Origin: Alkalicoccobacillus porphyridii | GTDB lineage: Bacteria; Bacillota; Bacilli; Bacillales; Bacillaceae_D | DNA: 64,000 nucleotides | NCBI RefSeq assembly: GCF_007293315.1 | Contig: NZ_VLXZ01000001.1 | Span: forward strand, 62,001-126,000 | Direction of reading: 5' to 3' | Shown: piece after piece, positions 49,734-57,766 of the stretch | How positions within the stretch are numbered: position 1 is the first letter of the stretch | Layout: each line of letters begins with the position of its first letter | Notes under the pieces: model-generated | Databases searched by the model: none | Told to the model about the DNA's origin: nothing | What the model saw: only the letters and a program-made list of their open reading frames with translations | Position numbers and translations under genes: made by a program

Positions 49734-50001
49734 ATTTTTTAAAGATTTTCACCCCTGTAGAAGGTGCTACATAAATATTACGGTTACCTCTGCTCGTATA
49801 GATTGTCACTACGTCCTTATGAGGCTTACCGATAATCTCATACTCTAGACCACCAAACGCCTTAGGAGTAAGACTCCAATCAGAGTTCTTAGCTACTGGT
49901 TGCACGTTGGTACGGTACGTTCTCCACGTAGCTGCAGTAGGCGGGAGAATCTCTGAATTAGTCAGATACCCATCTGAAGAAATACCATAAATTTGTATCA
50001 T
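49732..50001 (-). CDS. Small orphan protein (89 aa), element-borne
   Basis: MIQIYGISSDGYLTNSEILP is followed by a beta-rich body ending YVAPSTGVKIFKK. The ATG directly follows the stop of the 82-residue gene, so the two are translationally coupled. The YGISSDGYL start and small size suit a phage structural or baseplate accessory protein, but I do not recognise the family. Confidence 0.5.
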   Translation of the reverse strand: MIQIYGISSDGYLTNSEILPPTAATWRTYRTNVQPVAKNSDWSLTPKAFGGLEYEIIGKPHKDVVTIYTSRGNRNIYVAPSTGVKIFKK

Positions 50002-50250
50002 TTAATCCACCTTCCAATCTGACCATACTCCGTTTGCTCTTCTCCGAGACCTTTTTGGTTGAGTGGCATTCGGAGAAAATGCTTTTGCTTCTTGCAAGAT
50101 AGTATCTTTATTCAGTTGATATTGATTAACAATCCAAGCTGTGATATTATCCGGTACATTCTTCGCTCCACTTTGAAAGATCCAGTAGTCACCTGATCCT
50201 GTTATCTGATTTGCATCTGTAACTACTTTCAGTAAAATTGTTTCATACAT
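50002..50250 (-). CDS. Small orphan protein (82 aa), element-borne, 5' end at a junction
   Basis: MYETILLKVVTDANQITGSG, then DNITAWIVNQYQL and a basic stretch KRSRRRANGVWSDW. No ribosome site precedes the ATG, and the sequence directly upstream belongs to the integrase relic on the other strand. The gene's regulatory region, or part of its N-terminus, has probably been cut away. It overlaps the integrase relic by a few bases. Confidence 0.45.
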   Translation of the reverse strand: MYETILLKVVTDANQITGSGDYWIFQSGAKNVPDNITAWIVNQYQLNKDTILQEAKAFSPNATQPKRSRRRANGVWSDWKVD

Positions 50251-51011
50251 TGTTCAAGGTCGGGATTAATGCTGCTGTCGATGATGAGATACTTACGAGG
50301 AACCGATTTACGAAAATAACGATCAATCAAAGTAGTGAGTTAGACGAAGCTAAAACCAACTTTCTGTCTGCTGAGGAACTACATCAATTGTTATATTATG
50401 CAAAAGAAAACGAGAACATTACAGTGTACAGTATATTATTGCTAGCATATACAGGTTTGAGACGTGGCGAATGCTTCGGTCCTCAATGGAACAACATTGA
50501 TTTCAAAGAAAAACGCTCACATTGGAGCGTACAAGAGATACTAAAGGTGTCCGCACACCTAAGACCAAGAACAGTTATAGAACCATTTCTATAGATTTGA
50601 TATGCTCCTTAGTCAGCTTAAATTATACAAGACTTGGTGCAAACAGACAAAACTTTCTTACGGCAAGAAAATCAGTGAAAAGGATTTACTCATATCATAT
50701 CAAACTGGCGACAAGTATTCAGGTTCGTACATTCTTTATGCACTGAGAAGGTGTATAAAACGAATAGGGATTAATAAAATCACTCCACACGGATTGCGAC
50801 ACACTCACGCTACTTTGTTAATCAACCAAGGTGTTGGAGTGAAATACATCGCTGAACGTTTAGGCAATACTCCGATGATGATTCTTGACATCTACGGCCA
50901 TACGTTCAAAGATGTGAAAGAGAAATTGTAGAGATATTCAGTGCATCAATGAATGAGATTTCTAAAAAGTTTTCGGCTACTTTTTCGGCTAGTTCAAAAG
51001 AACAAGCCTGA
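50238..51011 (+). pseudogene. Tyrosine integrase, truncated and frameshifted
   Basis: Pieces in three frames together make the catalytic part of a phage/ICE integrase: KVGINAAVDDEILTRNRF, SAEELHQLLYYAKENEN, TGLRRGECFGPQWNNIDF (catalytic Arg), shift near 50515, RTRDTKGVRTPKTKNSYRTI, shift near 50600, TPHGLRHTHATLL (His-x-x-Arg), LDIYGHTFKDVKEKL (catalytic Tyr), and a further shift to FSASMNEISKKFSATFSA, ending SSKEQA at 51011. The N-terminal arm-binding domain is missing. Three frameshifts make it inactive. It sits 40 bases from attR, the expected place. Confidence 0.88.
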
Positions 51012-51048
51012 AAACATTAATACATCAGGTCTTTTTCAATTCGTTCAC

Positions 51049-51064
51049 TTCTACTCTCGTTAAG
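51049..51064 (+). other. Right attachment site (attR)
   Basis: TTCTACTCTCGTTAAG, an exact copy of the rpsD end. It marks the right border of the element; beyond it lies what looks like the original rpsD downstream sequence. Confidence 0.8.
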
Positions 51065-51075
51065 CTGTAATAAAA

Positions 51076-51108
51076 ACCTCCGATCCAAAAGGATCGGAGG
51101 TTTTTTGT
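51076..51108 (+). terminator. Displaced original rpsD terminator
   Basis: Perfect stem AACCTCCGATCC / GGATCGGAGGTT, loop AAAA, then TTTTTT, starting 12 bases after the duplicated rpsD stop. No plus-strand gene ends here now, so it is best explained as rpsD's own terminator pushed away by the insertion. Confidence 0.72.
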
Positions 51109-51132
51109 ATAGTCTATGCTTGAGGAGTACTT

Positions 51133-51349
51133 ACCAAGAACTTTTAGTAGCTTAGTAAGTCCGTTGTCCGCTTTACCAAGAACTTTTGACTCATTACAAA
51201 GAACTAAGGTGCTTTGGCAAGAACTTTGTGCATTTTTTCAAGAGCCTTGAGCAAGTTACCAAGGGAAAGTCTCCTTACCAAGAGCTCAGTACACTTTAAT
51301 AAGAGCTTTTAAGATTTTACCAAGAAGCCCTTCCGACCTTACCCAAAAT
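51133..51349. repeat. Tandem array of about 21-bp units with core ACCAAGAAC/GC
   Basis: Core positions are about 51133, (51154), 51175, 51196, 51216, 51237, 51258, 51277, 51298, 51319 and 51341, a mean spacing near 20.8. The conserved part is TTACCAAGAGCTTT; the other half varies. It fills the gap between attR and tyrS, is non-coding, and is unrelated in sequence to the array at 22717 but almost identical in period. Confidence 0.88.
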
Positions 51350-51398
51350 TCCTTAAAGACCAAACAAAAAAACGGACCAAAGTCCGTTTTCCCATTCT

Positions 51399-52643
51399 CT
51401 AAAGTGTCAACTTAGCAAACTTCCTCTTCCCAACCTGCACAATCAATCCATCCTGAATCGTAATCTCCGCTTTAATATCAGAAACCTTTTCTTCATTAAT
51501 CTTCACGCCACCATTTTGAATCATCCGACGCGCTTCTCCTTTTGAAGGAAGTAGCTTTAATTCTGCGACTAGATCAATGACGCCAATTTGTTCAGGTCCT
51601 TCCCACTTAATAACTGGCATATCATCAGGTAGGGAATTCTTTTGGAACACCGTTTCAAAATATGAACGCGCTTCTTTCGCTGCCTCTTGCCCATGGTACA
51701 TTTCTACAAGCTTACTACCGAGGTTCATCTTTGCATCTCTTGGGTGAATCTTGCCTTCAGCCAAGCCTTTTTCCAGCACCTCCACCTCTTCAATTGGAAG
51801 ATCGGTTGCTAGTCGGAAATATTTCACCATTAACTCATCAGGAATGGACATGGATTTACCAAAGATCTCATTTGGTGCTTCATCAATTCCGATATAGTTG
51901 TTTAGAGACTTAGACATCTTTCTAACTCCGTCCAGTCCTTCTATTAATGGAAGGGTCATGGCCACCTGTTTATCTTGACCATAGGCGTCCTGGAGCTGCC
52001 TACCCATTAAGAGATTAAACTTCTGATCCGTGCCTCCTACCTCAATATCTGATTCCATCGCAACAGAGTCGTAACCTTGCATCAATGGGTAGAAAAATTC
52101 ATGGATGGAAATAGGCTGCTGTGATTTGTATCGTTTTTCAAAGTCATCACGTTCAAGCAAACGTGCAACTGTTAAATTACTTGCCAGCTTAATGACATCT
52201 TCAAAGTTAAGCTTTTTGAGCCACTCTGAATTGTACATTAATGTGACCTTCTCCATGTCTAAAACCTTACTATACTGCTCAACATATGTTTTTGCATTTT
52301 CAGTTACCTGCTCATCTGTTAATGCTTTTCTTGTTTCAGATTTGCCTGTCGGATCACCTATACGACCAGTAAAGTCACCAATTAAAAGCTGAATCGTATG
52401 GCCAAACTCCTGGAATTGACGCAGCTTATGCAACACAACGGTGTGGCCGATGTGTACATCTGGAGCTGAAGGGTCCATCCCTAATTTTATCTTTAAAGGA
52501 GTCCCTGTAACGACAGAGTGCTCAATCTTTTCACGGAAGGCGTGCTCGGGCGTAATTTCTACGACTCCTCGCATTAATTCCTTTACTTGTGTATCAACCA
52601 ACTGTTTTTGTTCTGGTGTTAATGTCTGCTTTGTCTCTGCCAT
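51399..52643 (-). CDS. tyrS: Tyrosyl-tRNA synthetase, TyrZ type
   Basis: Charges tRNA-Tyr. 414 residues with [18 protein letters not shown] (HIGH motif), [29 protein letters not shown] (a true KMSKS motif) and a C-terminal S4-like domain ([14 protein letters not shown]). The KMSKS and N-terminal layout are those of TyrZ-like enzymes rather than the TyrS type with KFGKT. The ATG at 52643 follows GGAGGG. Controlled by the T-box upstream. Confidence 0.94.
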   Translation of the reverse strand: MAETKQTLTPEQKQLVDTQVKELMRGVVEITPEHAFREKIEHSVVTGTPLKIKLGMDPSAPDVHIGHTVVLHKLRQFQEFGHTIQLLIGDFTGRIGDPTGKSETRKALTDEQVTENAKTYVEQYSKVLDMEKVTLMYNSEWLKKLNFEDVIKLASNLTVARLLERDDFEKRYKSQQPISIHEFFYPLMQGYDSVAMESDIEVGGTDQKFNLLMGRQLQDAYGQDKQVAMTLPLIEGLDGVRKMSKSLNNYIGIDEAPNEIFGKSMSIPDELMVKYFRLATDLPIEEVEVLEKGLAEGKIHPRDAKMNLGSKLVEMYHGQEAAKEARSYFETVFQKNSLPDDMPVIKWEGPEQIGVIDLVAELKLLPSKGEARRMIQNGGVKINEEKVSDIKAEITIQDGLIVQVGKRKFAKLTL

Positions 52644-52674
52644 CAATAGCCCTCCAAAAGTTATCTCTTTTTAA

Positions 52675-52925
52675 ACACAAAAAAACTCCTCCCTAAAAAA
52701 GGGACGAGGTTATCGCGGTACCACCCTTGTTGAAAAGCAACGATGCTTTTCCCACTCAGTATATAACGGTATTTACCGTTCTTTGCAATGCAAAGAATAA
52801 GCTCCAGGCTGTAATTCTCTCAACACCTCGTACTGGCTTGCACCGTCCGCCAGTTCTCTAAGAAACGATATGTGCTGAAATACTGCGACCCTTCCACGCA
52901 TGTGTCTTCATTTAGTTGTTACAGT
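52675..52925 (-). promoter_or_regulatory. Tyrosine T-box leader of tyrS
   Basis: The minus strand contains the invariant T-box AGGGTGGTACCGCG (near 52715-52728), immediately followed by the terminator arms CCTCGTCCC / GGGAGGAG plus a U-run near 52680-52710. Upstream lies a stem I with GGTGCAAGCC. A UAC tyrosine specifier is proposed at 52811-52813, in the 3' part of stem I and followed by A. Uncharged tRNA-Tyr should favour the antiterminator. Confidence 0.92.
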
Positions 52926-52952
52926 TTTAACACAAACCTGTGACATAGTCAA
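52924..52952 (-). promoter_or_regulatory. Promoter of the tyrS T-box transcript
   Basis: TTGACT (minus strand, 52947-52952), 17-base spacer, TAAAAC (52924-52929). The -35 is good, the -10 modest. Confidence 0.55.
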
Positions 52953-53036
52953 TATTTAACGAAAACCTTTCTGGAAAGCATTTCATCTACATGAAAGCTG
53001 TGCTATACTATTGCTGATTATTTAGGGAGGTATGTT

Positions 53037-55883
53037 ATGTCCATGTTTTCTCAAATTAAAGAGAGAATACACGTATTGTATAAAAAACTAGATGACATTC
53101 AACTATTCCGCAAAATAGGGATCACCTACCAAGTGTTCTGGAACCTATTTTTGCTTTTTATTGTGTTCGCATTAATGTCTATGTTCTTTGTCGGCGGTAC
53201 AGCGGCCGGCTACTTTGCGTCACTCGTTCAAGATGAACCCCTTCAAAATTCCGAAGAAATGACGACAAAGATACACAATTATGAAGAAACCAGTCAGGTA
53301 TTCTTTGCTGGTGATACGTATATGGGAGAATTACCTTCCGATTTAGAGCGTCATCAAGTGGCTCTTGACGACATTTCAGACTATGTAAAGCAAGCTATTA
53401 TTGCTACAGAAGATGAATATTTCTATGAGCATGAAGGTATTGTTCCAAAAGCCATTATGAGAGCGACGTACCAGGAATTTGCAAACTCCTCTACTCAAAC
53501 GGGAGGAAGTACCTTAACCCAGCAGCTTATCAAGCAGCAAATTCTTTCAAGTGAAGTTTCGTTTGATCGTAAGGCAACTGAGATTTTGTTGGCCATGCGT
53601 TTGGAGCATTTTATGAGCAAGGAAGACATTCTAGAAGCTTATTTAAATGTTGTTCCTTTTGGTCGTAATGCATCAGGCAATCAAATTGCTGGTGTTCAAT
53701 CAGCTGCTACTGGAATATTTGGTGTAGAAGCGAAGGACTTGAACTTGGCACAATCTGCTTTTATTGCAGGTCTGCCACAAAGTCCATTTGGGTATACTCC
53801 ATTCCTATCAAGCGGCGAGGTAAAGGCATCAATTGATCCAGCCCTTAACCGTATGCGCACAGTACTAAGTCGTATGCAGTCGGAAGGATATATCTCGGAA
53901 GAAGAAATGCAAGAAGCCTTAGACTATGATATACAGGCTAATTTTACAGATCGCACTCCGCCTATCACGGAGAAATACCAATACTTAACATACGAAATTA
54001 TGAGTCGTGCTACGCCTATTATTGCCGAAGCGAAAATGGCAGCGGATGAAGTGAACTTAGATGATATGAGTGATGCCAAACGTAATGAAACGGCACAAGA
54101 ATACACCGCTGCTGCAGCACATGATTTATCTAATAACGGGTATCGTATTCATACAACAATTGATCAGGATATTTATGATGCGATGCAGGATGCTGTGAAA
54201 GATAATAGTCTTTTTGGTCCGGAAAAAGAAGGCGAAAATGAAGAAGTTGGAGCCGTTCTCCAAGATAATAAAACAGGAGCCATTATTGGATTTGTAGGTG
54301 GTCGTGAAGAAGGCAATCAAGACAAACAATTTAATCATGCGACTCAAGCAAAAAGACAAACAGGATCAACGATGAAGCCTTTACTTGGTTATGCACCCGC
54401 TATGGAAATTGGATCCACACAGCCTGGTATTGTTATACCAGACACTCCAATGAATTATTCATCAAGTGGTGACCCTATTAGAAACTTTGATCACGGTTAT
54501 AAAGGGCTTCAATCCGCAAGAAAGTCCCTTGCTCAGTCAAGAAACGTGCCTGCAGTTCGAGCGGCTAACAGTGTTCAACATGATGCTGCAAGAGAAACGT
54601 TGCAAAGACTTGGTATTCCTGTTCAAGATGGTGCGCCTTTTGAATCTACCGTTCTTGGAACAATAGATATGACTGTTGAAGAGAATACTAACGCTTATTC
54701 TACCTTTGGCAATGGCGGAAAACGCGTTGAGTCTTATATGATTGATCGCATTGAAACTGCGGATGGAGACATCGTGTTTGAGCATGAAGAGAAGGAAACG
54801 GATGTTTTTACTGTCGAGACCAATTATTTAACGCTTGATATGATGAGGGATGTCCTAAAATCTGGTGGTACGGCAAGCAGTGTACCAGGAAATTTGAACT
54901 TCTCTGCTGATTGGGCAGGCAAAACAGGAACTACACAAAATACAAGAGATTCATGGTTTGTGGCTACCAATCCAAATGTCACATTAGGTGTATGGATAGG
55001 GTACGACTCAAACCACTCTATTACACAAACAGTAAATGGCTTGCGATATGGTCCCAGAAACCAAAAAATCTGGTCTAACATCGCCAATGCCGCGTATGGG
55101 GTTAACGCTGAGCTTATGGCTCCTTCCAACTCCTTCAGTCAACCAGAGGGTGTTGTCTCAAGAAAAATCTGTAGCTTAACTGGAACTGCTCCATCAAAGG
55201 CTTGTGAAGAAGCTGGTTTAGTTACAACAGATCTGTTTAATAAAAAGTTTCTACCTAACTCAAGTGATGACTTAAAATCAGAGCGTTATGTGACAATTAA
55301 CGGCAAAAACTACAAAGCACGTTCACAAACACCTGAAGAATTTACAGAAAGAGGCATTTCCCTCTCTGGAGACCTCTTTAACATAGGTGACATCTCTTCC
55401 TACCTACCTGATTCTGTATCAGGTATTGTAAGCGACCAGGAGGCTCCTGATGATGGCAGTACACCTGGCAAGGTTTCTGGTGTATCACTAAGTGGTAGCT
55501 CATTATCTTGGTCTAAGCATGGTGCAAGTGATATTGTTGGGTACAGAGTCTACCGTGCCGATAATGGAAGTGACAACTTCAAAGTTGTTCAATCAGTAAA
55601 GGGAAATGAGTCAACAAGTGCTGATGTGAATGATGGCAAGTACGCTTATTATGTGACCGCAGTTGATTCTGTTGGAAATGAATCCGATGCTTCTGACATC
55701 GCCAAAGGTAACGATTGGCTGTCAAAAGACGAAGAGGAACAGAAGAAGAAAGAAGAAGACGATGCTCAATCAGATGAAGACGAACAAGGAGATTCAGATT
55801 CAGATTCAGACGATGATTCAGATGAAGATGAGCAGGATAACACAGATGATGATGATAATGATGAAGAATCAGATGACGATTAA
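53037..55883 (+). CDS. Class A penicillin-binding protein (1A family) with FN3 domain and acidic tail
   Basis: Bifunctional peptidoglycan synthase of 948 residues. One N-terminal membrane helix (about 32-58), a GT51 glycosyltransferase (ATEDEYFYEHEG, GGSTLTQQLIKQ), and a transpeptidase with STMK (Ser about 444), SRN (AQSRNVPA) and KTGT (from about residue 629). A fibronectin-III-like domain (about 805-890, SWSKHGASDIVGYRVYRADN) and a tail from about 898 that is almost all Asp, Glu and Ser follow. AGGGAGG precedes the ATG. PbpG-like and PonA-like assignments are both possible, so no symbol is given. Confidence 0.92.
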   Translation: MSMFSQIKERIHVLYKKLDDIQLFRKIGITYQVFWNLFLLFIVFALMSMFFVGGTAAGYFASLVQDEPLQNSEEMTTKIHNYEETSQVFFAGDTYMGELPSDLERHQVALDDISDYVKQAIIATEDEYFYEHEGIVPKAIMRATYQEFANSSTQTGGSTLTQQLIKQQILSSEVSFDRKATEILLAMRLEHFMSKEDILEAYLNVVPFGRNASGNQIAGVQSAATGIFGVEAKDLNLAQSAFIAGLPQSPFGYTPFLSSGEVKASIDPALNRMRTVLSRMQSEGYISEEEMQEALDYDIQANFTDRTPPITEKYQYLTYEIMSRATPIIAEAKMAADEVNLDDMSDAKRNETAQEYTAAAAHDLSNNGYRIHTTIDQDIYDAMQDAVKDNSLFGPEKEGENEEVGAVLQDNKTGAIIGFVGGREEGNQDKQFNHATQAKRQTGSTMKPLLGYAPAMEIGSTQPGIVIPDTPMNYSSSGDPIRNFDHGYKGLQSARKSLAQSRNVPAVRAANSVQHDAARETLQRLGIPVQDGAPFESTVLGTIDMTVEENTNAYSTFGNGGKRVESYMIDRIETADGDIVFEHEEKETDVFTVETNYLTLDMMRDVLKSGGTASSVPGNLNFSADWAGKTGTTQNTRDSWFVATNPNVTLGVWIGYDSNHSITQTVNGLRYGPRNQKIWSNIANAAYGVNAELMAPSNSFSQPEGVVSRKICSLTGTAPSKACEEAGLVTTDLFNKKFLPNSSDDLKSERYVTINGKNYKARSQTPEEFTERGISLSGDLFNIGDISSYLPDSVSGIVSDQEAPDDGSTPGKVSGVSLSGSSLSWSKHGASDIVGYRVYRADNGSDNFKVVQSVKGNESTSADVNDGKYAYYVTAVDSVGNESDASDIAKGNDWLSKDEEEQKKKEEDDAQSDEDEQGDSDSDSDDDSDEDEQDNTDDDDNDEESDDD

Positions 55884-56071
55884 TATCAAAGCTGCTAGAC
55901 TTCTTTAGCAGCGGGAAGCGACCCGCGTTCATTGGAAAGCAGAGTGTATTTACTAAGCATAGCCTCACTCTCCCCTATTAAATAACATAGAAGAGCTTGG
56001 GACATTAATGCAAAAATCGCCTTAGAAACCGAACAAATAATTAAAATATTACTTGAGCCGCTACAATTATG

Positions 56072-56122
56072 AATAGAGGGTAAGGTCATCATCAAATGAC
56101 TTTACTCTCTATTTTCTTTTTC
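56072..56122 (+). terminator. Probable terminator of the PBP gene
   Basis: Long imperfect stem AATAGAGGGTAAGGTCAT / ATGACTTTACTCTCTATT followed by TTCTTTTTC, about 190 bases past the stop. A shorter dyad GCTGCTA / TAGCAGC at 55889-55911 lacks a T-run. The rest of 55884-56250 shows nothing else. Confidence 0.7.
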
Positions 56123-56251
56123 AGTTTGAAGTAAAAAAATTTATCCAGATATAAAATTGAATTCGAATGAAAATTGAGAAGGTTGTTAAATAAAAAAATG
56201 AGAGCATAAATCATCGTAGGAGATATAAGAAGACTCCTGGAGGAGCAAGGA

Positions 56252-56478
56252 GAGGCCACTGAAAAACGATCTTTATAAGACTGGTAACGTTCTTCAATGT
56301 TTAAGTCAGAACGTTAGCGGAAGGAGAACCCGTAGACTCCTGCGGAACAGAACGCGTCTGAAGACATCGAAGGGGTGGTTTTCCACTTCGAGGGCTGAGG
56401 CCGTTCCCGCGGAAAGCGTAGGGTTCTCCTGTAGCGGCGCCACTCAGCTCATTCTTTCATGACTTTTTCAATGGCCTC
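56252..56478 (+). repeat. Interspersed repeat R1, copy D (227 bp, full length)
   Basis: Ends GAGGCCACTGAAAAA and TTTTTCAATGGCCTC are inverted repeats with one mismatch. The core GTAGACTCCTGCGGAACAGA, CACTTCGAGGGCTGAGGCCG, TTCCCGCGGAAAGCGTAGGG is shared with copies A-C. It lies 107 bases upstream of the first oxidoreductase gene and may affect its transcription. R2-like bases (GACTCCTGGAGGAGCAAGG) flank it on the left. Confidence 0.88.
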
Positions 56479-56585
56479 AGACAACAATGAGGTATAAATG
56501 ACTCTCTGGTTTCATCAATTAGGGGGAAGCGTAACAAGGTTAAATCCGTTATACTGAACACTATACACTGATTGGAGTTGATTGA

Positions 56586-57752
56586 ATGAGTGATGAAGTT
56601 AGGATAGGCGTCATTGGTGTCGGTAACATGGGCATGGTTCATGCCGATTACCTTTTAAAGGGAAGTATTAAAGGCGCCGTGTTAACGGCCATTCTGGAAA
56701 AAAGAACGAGTCGGATTGACGAGATTAGTCATCATTTCGACGGAAAAAATGTAAACGTTTTCTCTGATGAAAATGCCTTTTTTGAATCTGGAACTGTGGA
56801 CGCCGTCATTATTGCTACACCTCACTACAGTCACCCATCACTTGCCATTCGAGCCTTTGAGCATGGTATACATGTATTAGTAGAGAAGCCTGCTGGTGTA
56901 TACACAAAGCAAGTGCGTGAGATGAATGAGGAAGCGCAAAAGCATCAACTGGTTTTTTCAATAATGTATAACCAACGTATGAATCCCATTTATCAAAAAT
57001 TACGAGAGCTCATTCAAGATGGCGAATTAGGTGGTATTAGAAGAATTAATTGGATTATCACTGATTGGTACCGTACTCAGAGCTACTATGATTCAAGTAG
57101 CTGGCGTGCCACCTGGGAAGGTGAAGGCGGAGGCGTTCTTATTAATCAATGTCCACATCAATTGGATCTTATGTATTGGTTGACCGGACAGTTGCCAGAA
57201 CGAATTCGAGCCTTCTGTCATTTCGGTAAGTACCGCGATATTGAAGTAGAAGATGACGTCACCGCCTATGCCGAATATGAAAATGGCGCAACCGCCGTCT
57301 TCGTTACAACAACTGGTGAAGCTCCAGGAACAAATCGCCTTGAGATCACTGGTGAGAACGGCAAGGTGGTTGTTGAGAATAACAAACTATCCTTCTGGAG
57401 ACTAAGAATGTCGGAGCCTGAATTTAATCAAAGCTATACGGGTGGATTTGGTGCACCTGAAACATGGAAATGCGAGATTCCAATTGAGGGTCCAAATACG
57501 GGGCATGCTGGTATCACCCAAAACTTTATTGAAGCTATTTTACATCAAAAATCATTAGTCGCTCCTGGGGAACAGGGGATTAATGGGTTAACATTATCAA
57601 ACGCTATGCAACTATCCACGTGGATCGACAATTGGGTCTCCTTGCCTCTTGATGAAGATTTGTATCTTGAGCATTTGAACACCAGGAAAGATCAATCTAC
57701 CGTTAAAAAAAGTGTCGTTGAAAAGTCGTTAGATGTTAAAGGAACTCATTAA
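56586..57752 (+). CDS. Gfo/Idh/MocA family oxidoreductase, first copy
   Basis: NAD(P)-dependent sugar or cyclitol dehydrogenase-like protein of 388 residues. Rossmann motif GVIGVGNMGMVHADYL, the family motif HVLVEKPAG with the catalytic Lys, and a C-terminal alpha/beta domain with INQCPHQLDLMYWL, whose His is the usual catalytic residue. First of three plus-strand genes with another oxidoreductase and an AraC regulator. Substrate unknown; sugar acid or inositol-like catabolism is inferred. Confidence 0.88.
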   Translation: MSDEVRIGVIGVGNMGMVHADYLLKGSIKGAVLTAILEKRTSRIDEISHHFDGKNVNVFSDENAFFESGTVDAVIIATPHYSHPSLAIRAFEHGIHVLVEKPAGVYTKQVREMNEEAQKHQLVFSIMYNQRMNPIYQKLRELIQDGELGGIRRINWIITDWYRTQSYYDSSSWRATWEGEGGGVLINQCPHQLDLMYWLTGQLPERIRAFCHFGKYRDIEVEDDVTAYAEYENGATAVFVTTTGEAPGTNRLEITGENGKVVVENNKLSFWRLRMSEPEFNQSYTGGFGAPETWKCEIPIEGPNTGHAGITQNFIEAILHQKSLVAPGEQGINGLTLSNAMQLSTWIDNWVSLPLDEDLYLEHLNTRKDQSTVKKSVVEKSLDVKGTH

Positions 57753-57766
57753 AGGGGGAAATGATA

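Larger units (their letters stand above)
44996..51064. mobile_element. Decayed integrative element inserted at the 3' end of rpsD (about 6.1 kb)
   Basis: Bounded by the 16-bp direct repeat described at 44980 and 51049. Inside, in order: excisionase-like HTH gene, broken replication-relaxation gene, broken membrane-protein gene, two DUF6270 genes separated by gene scraps, two small orphan genes and a frameshifted tyrosine integrase whose 3' end is about 40 bases from the right repeat. Flanking genes are core. In a circular form the excisionase-like gene and the integrase would lie next to each other across the joined site, as is usual. With the integrase and relaxation genes broken it is probably immobile. 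Confidence 0.82.

Noticed and set aside
44996-51064. Functional prophage
   Set aside because: No capsid, terminase, portal or lysis genes are seen; the integrase and relaxation genes are broken.
51133-51349. CRISPR or coding coiled-coil repeat (21 bp equals seven codons)
   Set aside because: Cores drift by one or two bases in spacing, which breaks any frame, and there is no long open frame or ribosome site.
55579-55968. 129-codon minus-strand ORF rich in His, Leu and Arg
   Set aside because: It is the antisense of the PBP FN3 and acidic-tail coding sequence; low-complexity GAT/GAA repeats keep the other strand open.
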